Positions 18,714-28,659 of a DNA stretch of 46,769 nt are shown here, one piece after another. The stretch is from an uncultured Lachnospiraceae bacterium (GTDB lineage Bacteria > Bacillota > Clostridia > Lachnospirales > Lachnospiraceae). The stretch spans positions 1 through 46,769 of the forward strand of contig ONQW01000003.1 in the NCBI GenBank assembly GCA_900320025.1, given 5' to 3'. A model generated the notes under the pieces. The model was not told the DNA's origin. It worked only from the letters and a program-made list of their open reading frames with translations, and made no database searches. Made by a program: the position numbers and the translations under genes. Each line of letters opens with the position of its first letter. Position 1 is the stretch's first letter.

Positions 18714-20000
18714 ATGGGAATGACAATGACACAGAAAATCCTGGCGGCGCACGCTGGACTTGCGAGCGTGCAGGCCGGACAGCTGATCGAGGCGGATCTT
18801 GATCTGGTTCTCGGAAATGATATCACTGCTCCGGTTGCGATCCGGGAGATGAACCGGTTCGAACGGAAGGGCGTGTTTGATAAGGACAAGATTGCCCTTG
18901 TTCCGGATCATTTTGTCCCTGCAAAGGATATCAAGTCCGCGGAAAACTGCAAATGTGTCCGGGAGTTTGCAAGATGCAATGAAATCACGCATTATTACGA
19001 GGTGGGAGAGATGGGAATTGAACATGCGCTCCTTCCGGAACAGGGCCTGATTTCTCCCGGCGGTGTCGTGATCGGCGCGGATTCCCACACCTGCACATAT
19101 GGTGCGCTCGGCGCGTTTTCCACCGGCGTCGGCTCCACAGACATGGCTGCGGGTATGGCCACCGGAAAAGCATGGTTCAAGGTGCCGTCTGCGATTCAGA
19201 TTCACCTGACCGGGCATCTCAGGCCGTTTGTCAGCGGCAAGGATGTCATCCTTTCCATCATCGGAAAAATTGGCGTCGATGGGGCGCTCTATCAATCCAT
19301 GGAATTTACAGGACCAGGTGTCGCCAGCCTGTCGATGGATGATCGCTTTACCATCGCCAATATGGCGATAGAGGCCGGCGGGAAGAACGGAATTTTTCCG
19401 GTCGATGAAAAGACGCTGGCCTATGAAAAAGAGCATGGCGCAAAATCCGGCACAGCGTATGAGGCAGATCCTGATGCGGTTTATACGAAGACACTGGACA
19501 TCGATCTGTCACAGATCACACCAACGGTCGCATTTCCTCATCTTCCTGAAAATACAAGAACCTTTGACGAGATTCCGGATATCCCGATTGATCAGGTGGT
19601 GATCGGCTCCTGCACCAACGGAAGAATCAGCGATCTGCGGACGGCGGCCTCCATTCTGCGCGGCCGTCATGTGGCGGATGGTATTCGCTGTATTGTCATT
19701 CCCGCCACGCAGGCCATCACGATGGAAGCCATGGAGGAAGGACTGCTGAAGGTTTTCCTCGAGGCTGGTGCAGTGGTCAGCACACCGACCTGCGGCCCAT
19801 GCCTCGGCGGATATATGGGTATTCTGGCGGCCGGAGAGCGCTGCGTCTCGACCACAAACCGGAATTTTGTCGGCCGTATGGGCGATGTGACGTCAGAAAT
19901 TTATCTGGCAAGTCCGGCGACTGCCGCGGCGTCTGCGGTGGCTGGGAAGATTGCGGATCCGACAGAATATACAGATATCGGGGATCCGTCGCGGTTCTGA
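18714..20000 (+). CDS. leuC: 3-isopropylmalate dehydratase large subunit
   Basis: A 428-residue aconitase-family subunit that isomerises 2- to 3-isopropylmalate with LeuD, in leucine synthesis. The 4Fe-4S ligands are in [15 protein letters not shown] and [11 protein letters not shown]; substrate motifs [25 protein letters not shown] and [12 protein letters not shown] are intact. The length fits the shorter, archaeal/clostridial-type LeuC rather than the ~470-residue E. coli type. ATG 18714 follows GGAGG (18701-18705) by 8 nt. Confidence 0.94.
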   Translation: MGMTMTQKILAAHAGLASVQAGQLIEADLDLVLGNDITAPVAIREMNRFERKGVFDKDKIALVPDHFVPAKDIKSAENCKCVREFARCNEITHYYEVGEMGIEHALLPEQGLISPGGVVIGADSHTCTYGALGAFSTGVGSTDMAAGMATGKAWFKVPSAIQIHLTGHLRPFVSGKDVILSIIGKIGVDGALYQSMEFTGPGVASLSMDDRFTIANMAIEAGGKNGIFPVDEKTLAYEKEHGAKSGTAYEADPDAVYTKTLDIDLSQITPTVAFPHLPENTRTFDEIPDIPIDQVVIGSCTNGRISDLRTAASILRGRHVADGIRCIVIPATQAITMEAMEEGLLKVFLEAGAVVSTPTCGPCLGGYMGILAAGERCVSTTNRNFVGRMGDVTSEIYLASPATAAASAVAGKIADPTEYTDIGDPSRF

Positions 20001-20002
20001 AT

Positions 20003-20047
20003 CAGACCGGAGGTCTGTACACAGATGTCCGGACTGTCTCCGGAGAC
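20003..20047 (+). repeat. Cluster of small palindromes between leuC and leuD
   Basis: In the 80-nt gap there are CAGACC/GGTCTG (20003-20017, 3-nt loop), GTCCGGAC (20027-20034) and the perfect 12-bp palindrome GTCTCCGGAGAC (20036-20047). The first can form a stable stem. They may set the relative output of leuC and leuD, or be an RNA-processing site. Confidence 0.4.
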
Positions 20048-20080
20048 ATGCATGGTTTTCAAACTGGAAGAGGAATAAGT

Positions 20081-20575
20081 ATGGAGCAGGCAGAAGGAAC
20101 AGTCATTCGTTATGAGGATAATGTCGATACTGATGTCATCATTCCGGCACGGTATCTTGCAGCCAGCGATCCGGCGGAGCTGGCTGCTCACTGCATGGAA
20201 GATCTGGATAAGACATTTGTATCAAGGGTGAAGCAGGGAGATATCATCGTGGCCGGGAAAAATTTTGGCTGTGGCTCCTCCCGCGAGCACGCGCCGATTG
20301 CAATCAAGGCATCCGGCATTTCCTGTGTGATTGCGGCAACATTTGCACGGATATTCTACCGGAATGCGATTAACATCGGACTCCCGATCATCGAATGCCC
20401 TGAAGCATCGGAGGAGATCCGGGAAGGGGACAGAGTCCGTGTGAATTTTGACACAGGCGTCATCACAGACGAGACAACCGGCCGGGAATATCAGGGACAG
20501 GCGTTCCCTCCGTTCATGCAGAAAATCATTGACGACGGCGGTCTCATCAACTATATCAACGACCAGACGAAGTGA
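20081..20575 (+). CDS. leuD: 3-isopropylmalate dehydratase small subunit
   Basis: A 164-residue partner of LeuC. Family motifs are [14 protein letters not shown] near the N terminus and [43 protein letters not shown] in the centre. The length matches the short clostridial/archaeal LeuD. ATG 20081 is chosen by the motif position, with a GAGG-type site about 8-10 nt upstream. It ends 6 nt before ruvA. Neither leuA nor leuB is in the window. Confidence 0.95.
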   Translation: MEQAEGTVIRYEDNVDTDVIIPARYLAASDPAELAAHCMEDLDKTFVSRVKQGDIIVAGKNFGCGSSREHAPIAIKASGISCVIAATFARIFYRNAINIGLPIIECPEASEEIREGDRVRVNFDTGVITDETTGREYQGQAFPPFMQKIIDDGGLINYINDQTK

Positions 20576-20581
20576 ATTGAT

Positions 20582-21190
20582 ATGTATGCATTTTTCAAGG
20601 GAACGGTTGATTATCTGACCGGTGCCACGGTCGAACTGGATGTCGGCGGCGTCGGCTACCTGATCCAGATCTCCTCCGATACGGCCTCGAGGCTTTCCGG
20701 ACACCGGGGCGAGACAGTGACAATATATACCTACACGCAGGTCAGGGAGGATGAGCTCTCTTTGTTCGGGTTTCTCTCCAGAGATGATCTGAATCTTTTC
20801 CGGCAGCTCATCACAGTCAGCGGCGTGGGACCAAAGGCAGGGTTGTCCCTTCTCTCCGCACTGAGCGCCGATGATCTGCGGTTTGCGCTTGCTTCCGGTG
20901 ATGTAAAGGCCATTTCCAGAGCGCCGGGCATCGGAAGAAAGACAGCGGAGCGCCTTGTCCTGGAACTGAAGGATAAAATCGACATGCCGATCCCGGATGC
21001 CTCTGCCGCCGACACTTCTCCGGAAGGGCAGGAAGAAGCTGTTTCCGGGGAAATGGCGGATGCGGTGGAGGCGCTCGCGACACTTGGCTACACCAGGGCG
21101 GAAGCAGTCCGGGCTGTCAGAAGGGCAGTGGAGGAGGGGGCATCCGGAACGGAATCCCTGCTGAGGACGGCGCTGAAATATATTCACTAA
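20582..21190 (+). CDS. ruvA: Holliday junction branch-migration protein RuvA
   Basis: A 202-residue DNA-binding subunit that recognises four-way junctions and recruits RuvB. It begins with the OB-fold signature [31 protein letters not shown], has helix-hairpin-helix motifs ([39 protein letters not shown]), then an acidic linker and a C-terminal RuvB-binding domain ([17 protein letters not shown]). The 6-nt gap from leuD shows it is at least partly transcribed with the leucine genes. Confidence 0.96.
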   Translation: MYAFFKGTVDYLTGATVELDVGGVGYLIQISSDTASRLSGHRGETVTIYTYTQVREDELSLFGFLSRDDLNLFRQLITVSGVGPKAGLSLLSALSADDLRFALASGDVKAISRAPGIGRKTAERLVLELKDKIDMPIPDASAADTSPEGQEEAVSGEMADAVEALATLGYTRAEAVRAVRRAVEEGASGTESLLRTALKYIH

Positions 21191-21354
21191 ATTCCGGCTG
21201 CGGCGGAGCAGAATCAATCGAAGCAGAGGCAGTTTTGCTGCTGTCTGCTCAGAGAAGAAATTACTTTTGCCGCGGTGTCAGATGGCCGCGGACGGGAAGG
21301 AGATTCCGGGTTCGTTTACGGTTTACGGAAACCGGGGGAAACAGTGCGGAAGGT

Positions 21355-22371
21355 ATGGAGCGAAGATTGATTGAAACCAGTTTCACGGAGGAAGATGAGA
21401 AGATAGAAGGCTCGCTCCGGCCGAAGAAACTGGAGGATTATATCGGGCAGGACAGGATCCGGGAAAGTCTCCGGATATCCATCGAGGCGGCCAGGCAGAG
21501 AGGGGAGCCGCTCGATCATGTTCTGTTCTATGGACCGCCGGGGCTTGGAAAGACGACGCTGTCGGGTATCATCGCCAACGAAATGGGGGTTAATCTGCGG
21601 ATTACCAGCGGTCCGGCCATTGAGAAGCCGGGCGATATGGCGTCCATTCTGAATGGTCTTTCCGAGGGAGATGTCCTGTTTGTGGACGAGATTCACCGGC
21701 TTAACAAGCAGGTGGAGGAAGTTCTGTACCCGGCCATGGAGGACTATGCCATCGATATCATGATCGGAAAGGGATCCACGGCAAAATCAATCCGGCTGGA
21801 GCTTCCGCCGTTTACCCTGGTTGGCGCGACCACGAGGGCCGGACTTCTGTCTGCCCCGCTCAGGGACCGCTTTGGGATCATTCATCGTCTGGAGTTTTAT
21901 ACCGTTCCGCAGCTGCAGACCATTATTCTTCATTCCGCGGAGGTGCTGCATGTCAGGATCGACCGGGATGCGGCGGAGGAGATGGCGAGACGGAGCCGGG
22001 GCACACCAAGGCTGGCCAATCGGATCCTCAAGCGTGTCCGGGATTTTGCACAGGTGAGAAGCGACGGTGTGATCACACTCGGGGTTGCCAGAACAGCACT
22101 CGATCTGATGGAAGTGGACCGCTGCGGACTCGACCGGAATGATCAGCGGATTCTGCGGACTATGATTGAAAAGTTCGGAGGAGGCCCGGTCGGGCTGGAT
22201 ACCCTGGCAGCAGCAATCGGAGAGGATGCCGGGACGATTGAGGATGTTGTCGAACCATATCTTCTTCAAAACGGATTCATCAACCGCACGCCGAGAGGAC
22301 GTGTTGTCACCGAAGCAGCATACCGGCATATGGGATTCGAGGCTCCTGCGGACGCGGCACGGGGGGTATAA
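21355..22371 (+). CDS. ruvB: Holliday junction helicase RuvB
   Basis: A 338-residue AAA+ motor. Walker A is [11 protein letters not shown], Walker [12 protein letters not shown], sensor [18 protein letters not shown], and the C-terminal winged helix ends [23 protein letters not shown] 21355 gives the family start [32 protein letters not shown]; the local ribosome-binding site is poor and close. A longer in-frame start at 21235 would add 40 residues with no family match. RuvA, RecG and RecU are also in the window. Confidence 0.95.
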   Translation: MERRLIETSFTEEDEKIEGSLRPKKLEDYIGQDRIRESLRISIEAARQRGEPLDHVLFYGPPGLGKTTLSGIIANEMGVNLRITSGPAIEKPGDMASILNGLSEGDVLFVDEIHRLNKQVEEVLYPAMEDYAIDIMIGKGSTAKSIRLELPPFTLVGATTRAGLLSAPLRDRFGIIHRLEFYTVPQLQTIILHSAEVLHVRIDRDAAEEMARRSRGTPRLANRILKRVRDFAQVRSDGVITLGVARTALDLMEVDRCGLDRNDQRILRTMIEKFGGGPVGLDTLAAAIGEDAGTIEDVVEPYLLQNGFINRTPRGRVVTEAAYRHMGFEAPADAARGV

Positions 22372-22373
22372 AT

Positions 22374-22775
22374 ATGGCTAAAACAGACACAAAGGTTGTG
22401 ATTGGCGGCAAGGTTTATACGCTGAGCGGGTATGAGAGTGAGGAGTACATCCAGAAAATCGCCTCCTATCTCAATGGAAAGATCGAAGATCTGTCCCGCG
22501 AAGAAGGATATTCCCATCTGTCCAGGGATCTTCAAACGCTTCTGCTGGAAATTAATCTGGCGGACGACTATTTCAAGGCCAGGAAACAGGCAGAGGCGAT
22601 GAGTGCGGACGTGCAGGATCGGGAGAAGGATCTTTATGATTTGAAGCATGAGCTTGTCACGACGCAGATGAAGCTGGAGAACACAGAAAAGAATCTAAAA
22701 AAGCTGGAGGCGGTGAATGAAGAGAATGAGAGGAAGATCATCCGCCTGGAAGCCGGAATGAAATCAAGCGTATGA
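22374..22775 (+). CDS. zapA: Cell division protein ZapA-like
   Basis: A 133-residue protein with an N-terminal ZapA domain (TKVVIGGKVYTLSGYESEEYIQKIASYLNGKIEDL) and a long C-terminal coiled coil from about residue 60. In relatives ZapA binds and bundles FtsZ at midcell. It starts 2 nt after ruvB and its stop overlaps the start of the U32 gene by 4 nt. The ruvB-zapA-U32 order is familiar from other Clostridia. Confidence 0.87.
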   Translation: MAKTDTKVVIGGKVYTLSGYESEEYIQKIASYLNGKIEDLSREEGYSHLSRDLQTLLLEINLADDYFKARKQAEAMSADVQDREKDLYDLKHELVTTQMKLENTEKNLKKLEAVNEENERKIIRLEAGMKSSV

Positions 22776-25081
22776 AGCATGTGGAGTTACTGGCACCGGC
22801 CGGGACCATGGAGGCATTCGAGGGCGCTGTCAATGCAGGAGCTGATGCGGTTTATCTGGCAGGACGCCGGTTCGGCGCGCGCGCCTATGCAGAAAATTTC
22901 AGTGATGAGGAGCTCCGTGAGGTGATCCGGACCGCCCATCTGTGCGGCGTAAAAGTCCATCTGACGGTCAATACGCTCATGCGGGGGGAAGAACTGGCTC
23001 AGATTCCTTCTTTTTTATACCCGCTCGCGGAGGAAGGTCTGGATGGAATCATTGTGCAGGACCTCGGTGTTCTTCGTTTTGTTCATCAGGAATTGCCGGA
23101 ACTTGCGCTGCATGCGAGCACGCAGCTTTCTGTTACGACGCCGGATGCAGTGCGGTATCTGGCGGAGATGGGGGTGACGCGGGTTGTCCCGGCAAGAGAG
23201 CTGAATCTGGCTGAGATCCGGCATCTGCGGGATCAGGTGCCGGTCGAGCTTGAGACCTTCATTCACGGCGCGATGTGCTACTGTTACTCGGGAAAATGTC
23301 TCTTTTCCAGTTTTCTGGGCGGAAGAAGCGGCAATCGCGGACGCTGTGCCCAGACCTGCCGGCTTCCCTATACTGTGCTGGGAAAAGACGGAAGACCGGA
23401 AGGAACAGACGCCGCACACAGCCCCTGCTATCCGCTTTCCATGCGGGATATGTGTACGCTGACGCTTCTTCCGGAGCTGGTGGATGCCGGCATCGATTCC
23501 TTCAAGATCGAAGGGCGCATGAAAAAGCCTGAGTATGCCGCCGGCGTGACGCACGTGTACCGCAAATATCTGGACCGGTACGATGCCCTGCAGAAAGAAC
23601 ATCGGGAAAATGAATGGCATGTCGATCCTGAGGATTTGGAAAATCTGAAACAGCTCTATCTGCGCACCGAACTGTCGAATGGTTATTATCATGAGTACAA
23701 CGGAAGAAAACTCATCACGATCTCCCAGCCGGGGTACCGCGGGACGGACGAGTCCAGAGCGGCAGCAGTGAGGGAAAAATATGTTCACCCGATAAAAAAT
23801 AAGGCGGGGGTTCATTTCACCATTCTGATGAAGACAGGGCAGCCTGCTGAACTGCTGGCGGAGGGCAGGATCCCTGAAGCGCACGGGAGTGCGGAAACGC
23901 AGAGCGCACCTGTCCGTGTCACGGTACGGGGCGAAACAGTTCAGAGCGCAGCAAATCGCCCTCTGACGGAAGAACAGATTGAGCATTGCCTCCGGAAAAG
24001 CGGGAACACCGTGTTCGCAGTCGAGGGGGTCAATCAGAAGATATCCGGGATGGTATTTCTTCCGGTCAGCAGCCTGAACGCGCTTCGCCGGGCTGCGCTC
24101 TCTGAATTGGAGGAACAGCTTCTGTCTTCTTGCCGCAGAGAGCACAGAAGGGAGTTCCGGGCGCTGCAGGACAGAATCATGTCGCGTGCCAGGCAGGCCG
24201 CGGAGCACATGGCAATAAATGGTCCAGCCGGCGGCTCCGGTGCGGATGAAGCATCAGAGGTCCGGAATTCTTCAGTAAAATCAATAGAAGCATCCCTGCC
24301 GGATTCTCCCATTGTGGTGTTTGCGGCGACTGCTGCGCAGGGGCGCGCAGCCAGCAATGCAGGAAATATTCTTCTGGTGGACGACAGCATGCAGTTTGCC
24401 TTACGGGATAGAGGAGCTTTTCTTGCACTGCCATATGCCATCCGCGCCCGGAATGCAGCCTGGATGGAGGAAGCGCTCACGGCACTGCAGGAAGGAAGGT
24501 ATTGCGGCGCTGTGGTCAGAAATCTGGAGGGACTTGCATATCTGGAGCGGAACGGTTGCCATCTGCCGCTGATTGCGGATCACAGCCTTTACTGCTGGAA
24601 CCGGCAGGCAATGAGGGCGGCAGCAGGTGTACAGCTCCATGTACTTTCAGTGGAACAGAGTGGGAAGGAGCTTATCACTGAATTCAAAGACTGTCTTGCA
24701 CAGTCTGCCTGCTACGTGTATGGCCGAATACCGATGATGATCAGTGCCGGCTGTGTCCGGAAGACGGAAAACTGCTGCGTGGGAAAAGAGGACGGCTTTT
24801 TTGCTCTGTATGACCGCAGAAATCAGAAATTTCCGGTCCGAACGATCTGCAGTTTGTGCCAAAATGTCATTTATAACAGTGTTCCGCTGTCTCTGCATCG
24901 TTTTACTGAGGAACCGATTCTGAGGGGCAGCAGGTGGGTTCTGTCTTTTACGACAGAGACACCCGCAGAAACAGAAAAGATTGTGTCGTTCTACCAAAAT
25001 CAAAGGGATGGTAGACGAGCCGGAGACTTCCCGGAGAGTTTGACGTATACCACTGGACATTTCAGGAAAGGCGCTGTCTGA
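22772..25081 (+). CDS. U32 family protein with DUF3656-type C-terminal region (possible RNA hydroxylation enzyme)
   Basis: A 769-residue protein. The N-terminal U32 domain begins ELLAPAGTMEAFEGAVNAGADAVYLAG; the Cys-rich core is HGAMCYCYSGKCLFSSFLGGRSGNRGRCAQTC, then SFKIEGRMKKPEYAA. U32 proteins are called peptidases, but the E. coli members RlhA and TrhP act in RNA hydroxylation. The long middle region (about residues 300-480) resembles the insertion of the RlhA group, and a second Cys cluster (ENCCVGKEDG, ICSLCQN) lies near the C terminus, possibly ligating an Fe-S cluster. ATGA overlap with zapA and TGATG overlap with the next gene. Confidence 0.85.
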   Translation: MKHVELLAPAGTMEAFEGAVNAGADAVYLAGRRFGARAYAENFSDEELREVIRTAHLCGVKVHLTVNTLMRGEELAQIPSFLYPLAEEGLDGIIVQDLGVLRFVHQELPELALHASTQLSVTTPDAVRYLAEMGVTRVVPARELNLAEIRHLRDQVPVELETFIHGAMCYCYSGKCLFSSFLGGRSGNRGRCAQTCRLPYTVLGKDGRPEGTDAAHSPCYPLSMRDMCTLTLLPELVDAGIDSFKIEGRMKKPEYAAGVTHVYRKYLDRYDALQKEHRENEWHVDPEDLENLKQLYLRTELSNGYYHEYNGRKLITISQPGYRGTDESRAAAVREKYVHPIKNKAGVHFTILMKTGQPAELLAEGRIPEAHGSAETQSAPVRVTVRGETVQSAANRPLTEEQIEHCLRKSGNTVFAVEGVNQKISGMVFLPVSSLNALRRAALSELEEQLLSSCRREHRREFRALQDRIMSRARQAAEHMAINGPAGGSGADEASEVRNSSVKSIEASLPDSPIVVFAATAAQGRAASNAGNILLVDDSMQFALRDRGAFLALPYAIRARNAAWMEEALTALQEGRYCGAVVRNLEGLAYLERNGCHLPLIADHSLYCWNRQAMRAAAGVQLHVLSVEQSGKELITEFKDCLAQSACYVYGRIPMMISAGCVRKTENCCVGKEDGFFALYDRRNQKFPVRTICSLCQNVIYNSVPLSLHRFTEEPILRGSRWVLSFTTETPAETEKIVSFYQNQRDGRRAGDFPESLTYTTGHFRKGAV

Positions 25082-26715
25082 TGCGTACCTATATTCTGGC
25101 GCTGACCAGGTATCCGATTGCGATCAATATGATGATATATACAGCGATAGCCTTTCTGCAGATTCGTACGATAGGACATCGCAGGGAGAACGATCTGGCG
25201 GACCGCCTGTTGATCGGGATCCTGTTCCTGAATCAGGCGCTCGCCTATCTCACCATTTATGCGGCTCAGAAGGAAGCACGGCTCCTGTTTTTCTGGCTGT
25301 TCCAGGCTGTAGTGATGGCGGTGGCTATCTTTCTGTACCGGACATTTTATCCGAATTGCAACCGGATTCTTTATACGCATGTCTGTATGATGCTCTCCAT
25401 CGGTCTGATCATCATCACCAGGCTCTCGTTCGATAAGGCTGTAAAACAATTTGTCATCGCTGCGATCGGACTGGTCGTCACCATCGCGGTCCCGGCCTTT
25501 ATGAAGAAGTTCCGATATGCCAGAAACCTGGTTTATGTCTATGCCCTGACAGGAATTCTCGCCCTTGCTGTTGTATTGATCGTCGGACGGGCGGTGAACG
25601 GTTCCAATCTGTCTTTTACCATTGCCGGTGTGACCATGCAGCCATCGGAATTTGTCAAAATTCTTTATGTACTCTTTCTGGCAAGCGCCTATTATTATGC
25701 TGCAGACACTCATCAGATTCTTGCAGCCGGTTTCTTTGCGATGATTCATGTAGGAATCCTGATTTTGTCGAGGGACCTGGGCAGCGGACTGATTTATTAT
25801 GTGGTCTTTTTGTTCATGACTCTGCTTGCGTCGGGAAAATATCGTTATTTTGCAGCCGGAATCGGGCTGGGTGCCGTCGGCGCCCTGGTCTGTGTGAAAC
25901 TATTCAGCCATGTTCAGGTCCGTGTGACGGCCTGGCTGAATCCCTGGAGCGTCATCGACGGAATGGGATATCAGCTGACACAGTCTCTGTTTGCAATTTC
26001 AGGCGGAGGTCTGTTTGGTGCTGGACTAACGCAGGGCACGCCGACAGATATTCCCTTTGTGGAATCCGATTTTATTTTCGCAGCCATCTGTGAGGAGATG
26101 GGGCTTCTTTTCGGCATGTGTCTTCTTGCTCTGTGTCTTGTTATTTTTCTGAATATGCTCTGGAGCGCCCTGAATTTTGCAGATCGTTTTTATCGGTTCA
26201 TGAGCTTTGGATTTGCGGTGACTTATATTTTTCAGTCATTTCTGACGATCGGCGGGGAGGTTCGTTTCATTCCTCTGACAGGCGTGACGCTGCCGCTGGT
26301 CAGCTACGGTGGAAGTTCCGTTCTCTCGACGATTCTCATGTTTTCCATGGTGGAGGCTATCTTCATCATGCAGCAGGATCGTTTAGCAGGTTATGCGAGG
26401 CGGTATGAGGCGGAACAGAGGCAGCGGAGGAGAACTCATGCGGATACGGGCCAGCGGGCGGCCAGATATCGGGAATTACCTATGCCGCAGGCTCTGCGGC
26501 GGCCGGCCCTGCCGCGGCAGGAATTCAGTCGTCCGGACAGGGGCAATATTCCCATCGTTCACCAGCATGCGTCTCCTTCGGAAGGCGATTATCTCGACGA
26601 TGGCATGACAGAGGATCTTTCGGATATTGATCTGCGCGACTACTCGGTTGTTGGGGGCGACGACCGGACGGAAAGCGGGGCAGAGGACAGACAGGATCGC
26701 AATGATGAGGAATGA
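25081..26715 (+). CDS. SEDS-family peptidoglycan glycosyltransferase (FtsW/RodA type)
   Basis: A 544-residue membrane protein. Family signatures are QPSEFVKILYVLFLA, SRDLGSGLIYYVVF, a large extracytoplasmic loop, DFIFAAICEEMGLLFG and PLTGVTLPLVSYGGSSVLSTI. SEDS proteins polymerise lipid II into glycan strands with a class B PBP partner. It has a long N-terminal extension with several extra hydrophobic segments and a ~110-residue charged, disordered C-terminal tail (Arg-rich, then Asp/Glu-rich). It overlaps the U32 gene and the following PBP gene, so the three are probably made together. Confidence 0.92.
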   Translation: MRTYILALTRYPIAINMMIYTAIAFLQIRTIGHRRENDLADRLLIGILFLNQALAYLTIYAAQKEARLLFFWLFQAVVMAVAIFLYRTFYPNCNRILYTHVCMMLSIGLIIITRLSFDKAVKQFVIAAIGLVVTIAVPAFMKKFRYARNLVYVYALTGILALAVVLIVGRAVNGSNLSFTIAGVTMQPSEFVKILYVLFLASAYYYAADTHQILAAGFFAMIHVGILILSRDLGSGLIYYVVFLFMTLLASGKYRYFAAGIGLGAVGALVCVKLFSHVQVRVTAWLNPWSVIDGMGYQLTQSLFAISGGGLFGAGLTQGTPTDIPFVESDFIFAAICEEMGLLFGMCLLALCLVIFLNMLWSALNFADRFYRFMSFGFAVTYIFQSFLTIGGEVRFIPLTGVTLPLVSYGGSSVLSTILMFSMVEAIFIMQQDRLAGYARRYEAEQRQRRRTHADTGQRAARYRELPMPQALRRPALPRQEFSRPDRGNIPIVHQHASPSEGDYLDDGMTEDLSDIDLRDYSVVGGDDRTESGAEDRQDRNDEE

Positions 26716-28171
26716 CAGGCTGGCAGAACAGAGCGGCAGGAAAAGACGGGAAAAGCGGAGGATGCGGAGAGATATTGTCTTTGTTCAGTGGTTCTTCATC
26801 CTTCTCTTTCTCGCGATGGGAATTTTCCTTTGCACGTATTCTTTCCGGTATAAGCGGGAATTGTTCGATAATTCCTACAACAGCAGAGAAGAAAAGATGC
26901 TCGCGAAAAATATCCGCGGGAAAATTTTTTCCTCGGATGGACAGGTGCTGGCACAGTCCATCCAGGATGAATCTACTGGAAAGCAGGTGCGCCAGTATCC
27001 CTATGGGAATCTCTTTGCCCAGTCGGTCGGATACGCTGTAGAGGGTGGAAGCGGCATTGAGCTGGCCTACAATTATGATCTTGTCAATTCGGATCTGTCT
27101 CTGCAGGAAAAGGCAGAGGCAGATTCAAAGGGGGAGCTCTATCAGGGCAATGCTGTATACTCCACACTGGACACAAGATTGCAGAAGGCGGCGTCTGACG
27201 CGCTGGGAAGCCATAAGGGAGCGGTGATCGTCTCAGATCCGAAAACCGGCGCCATTCTGGCAATGGTTTCCAAACCGGATTTTGATCCGGAAACAGTGGA
27301 GGAAAACTGGCAACGGTATCTTGCAGAGGATCCTACCGTTGGAAGGCTTCTGAATCGTGTGACACAGGGGTATTATCCACCCGGATCTACCTTCAAAATT
27401 ATCGATACGATCGAGTACCTGAAGGAACATCCAGACGATTGGCAGAATTATTCCTATACATGCACCGGTGATTTTATCGTAGATATGGAGAAAATTCACT
27501 GTTTTCATTACGAGGTGCACGGACAGGAAAATCTGCTGCAGTCGTTTGCCAATTCCTGTAATTGTTCGTTTGCCAATCTCGGACTGTCGCTGGACCGCTC
27601 CAGCTGGAGCGCAACGATGAAAACACTGATGTTTGATGAGGAACTTCCTTATGACCTGCCGTATGTAAAAAGTCATGTCAGTCTTGACAGCACCACATCC
27701 ACGAAGGAGGTAATGCAGCTTTCCATCGGACAGGGGGAAACAGCCATGAGCCCTCTTCATATGAATATGATCACCAACGCAGTGGCGGACAATGGGACTT
27801 TGATGAAGCCGAGGCTTGTTTCTTCCGTGAAAACGGCGTCCGGCACTTCGCTGAAGCAGCAGAAGGCGGAACAGGTTGGTCAGATGATAGACAGTCAGAG
27901 TGCGGCAGAGATTCGTAAAATGATGAGGGCTGTTGTCACGGAAGGTACGGCATCAAAGCTGGCGGACGCTTCATACGAGGCAGCAGGAAAAACCGGATCC
28001 GCTGAATATGATGCCAATGACGAAAGCAAGTCACACGCCTGGTTTACCGGCATGGCGCCGGTCGACGATCCGAAAATAACCGTGACTGTCATCGTCGAGG
28101 GGGCTGGCAGCGGCGGAGATGCAGCGGTTCCGGTGGCGAAAGAAGTTTTTGATGCATATTTTGCCATGTGA
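26702..28171 (+). CDS. Class B penicillin-binding protein (D,D-transpeptidase)
   Basis: A 489-residue protein: basic N-terminal tail, one membrane anchor (FFILLFLAMGIFLCTYSF), a short pedestal (NIRGKIFSSDGQVLAQS) and a transpeptidase domain. The catalytic serine is S229 in PPGSTFK; the SxN motif is S285-C-N287; KTGS starts at K430. It cross-links peptide stems outside the membrane. The short N-terminal part and close linkage to a SEDS gene recall the RodA-PbpA pair of Actinobacteria and other Clostridia. ATG 26702 overlaps the SEDS stop; ATG 26705 is the equal alternative. Confidence 0.92.
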   Translation: MMRNDRLAEQSGRKRREKRRMRRDIVFVQWFFILLFLAMGIFLCTYSFRYKRELFDNSYNSREEKMLAKNIRGKIFSSDGQVLAQSIQDESTGKQVRQYPYGNLFAQSVGYAVEGGSGIELAYNYDLVNSDLSLQEKAEADSKGELYQGNAVYSTLDTRLQKAASDALGSHKGAVIVSDPKTGAILAMVSKPDFDPETVEENWQRYLAEDPTVGRLLNRVTQGYYPPGSTFKIIDTIEYLKEHPDDWQNYSYTCTGDFIVDMEKIHCFHYEVHGQENLLQSFANSCNCSFANLGLSLDRSSWSATMKTLMFDEELPYDLPYVKSHVSLDSTTSTKEVMQLSIGQGETAMSPLHMNMITNAVADNGTLMKPRLVSSVKTASGTSLKQQKAEQVGQMIDSQSAAEIRKMMRAVVTEGTASKLADASYEAAGKTGSAEYDANDESKSHAWFTGMAPVDDPKITVTVIVEGAGSGGDAAVPVAKEVFDAYFAM

Positions 28172-28190
28172 CAGGACTGACCGATATAAT
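28161..28190 (+). promoter_or_regulatory. Promoter for the 28315-30030 gene group
   Basis: TTGCCA (28161-28166), an 18-bp spacer and a perfect TATAAT (28185-28190), overlapping the 3' end of the PBP gene. About 120 nt of leader follow before the first gene. Confidence 0.6.
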
Positions 28191-28314
28191 AATTGTATCG
28201 CGCTGTGCCGGTCTTGTACGGATACCAGCCCTGCTGGCGTCAGGCCAATGAACCTGGGAATTATCCGGCAGCAATGATTCCGCGCGGGGTGCAGGAAGAG
28301 AGATCAGGTGAGAT

Positions 28315-28659
28315 ATGCATTTTTATCGCAAACTGTATGTCGGGGAGTCGATCAAATATCCGGAGCTTGTAAAATGGAGGCTGCGGCATTATGCCGGACA
28401 GCTTTCGGTATATGTGCTTACCATGCCGGAACAGGGATGCATGCCGGAACTGATGCATAGTGCGTTTCTGAAACAACCCTGGTACCGGAATCACCCTCCT
28501 ATGATTCTGGGCATTGCTTCCGGAAAAACGGAGGCTCTTGAGCTCCTGCGGCAAATTGTGCAGGAGGCGGTCGATGCGACTGGAAGTCCAGATGTCCGGT
28601 CCTATTTGTTTCCCCATGGCATACTGAAAAACGGACGCGGCACGGAGGTACAGGGATGA
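28315..28659 (+). CDS. Small protein of unknown function
   Basis: 114 residues, no signal peptide or membrane segment. Begins MHFYRKLYVGESIKYPELVKWRLRHYAG; mixed alpha/beta composition, with GIASGKTEALELLRQIVQEA in the middle. I do not recognise the family. It is real by context: a promoter upstream, a CAGGTGAG-type ribosome-binding site, and a TGA that overlaps the ATG of the DUF2953 gene. Cytosolic by composition. Confidence 0.7.
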   Translation: MHFYRKLYVGESIKYPELVKWRLRHYAGQLSVYVLTMPEQGCMPELMHSAFLKQPWYRNHPPMILGIASGKTEALELLRQIVQEAVDATGSPDVRSYLFPHGILKNGRGTEVQG

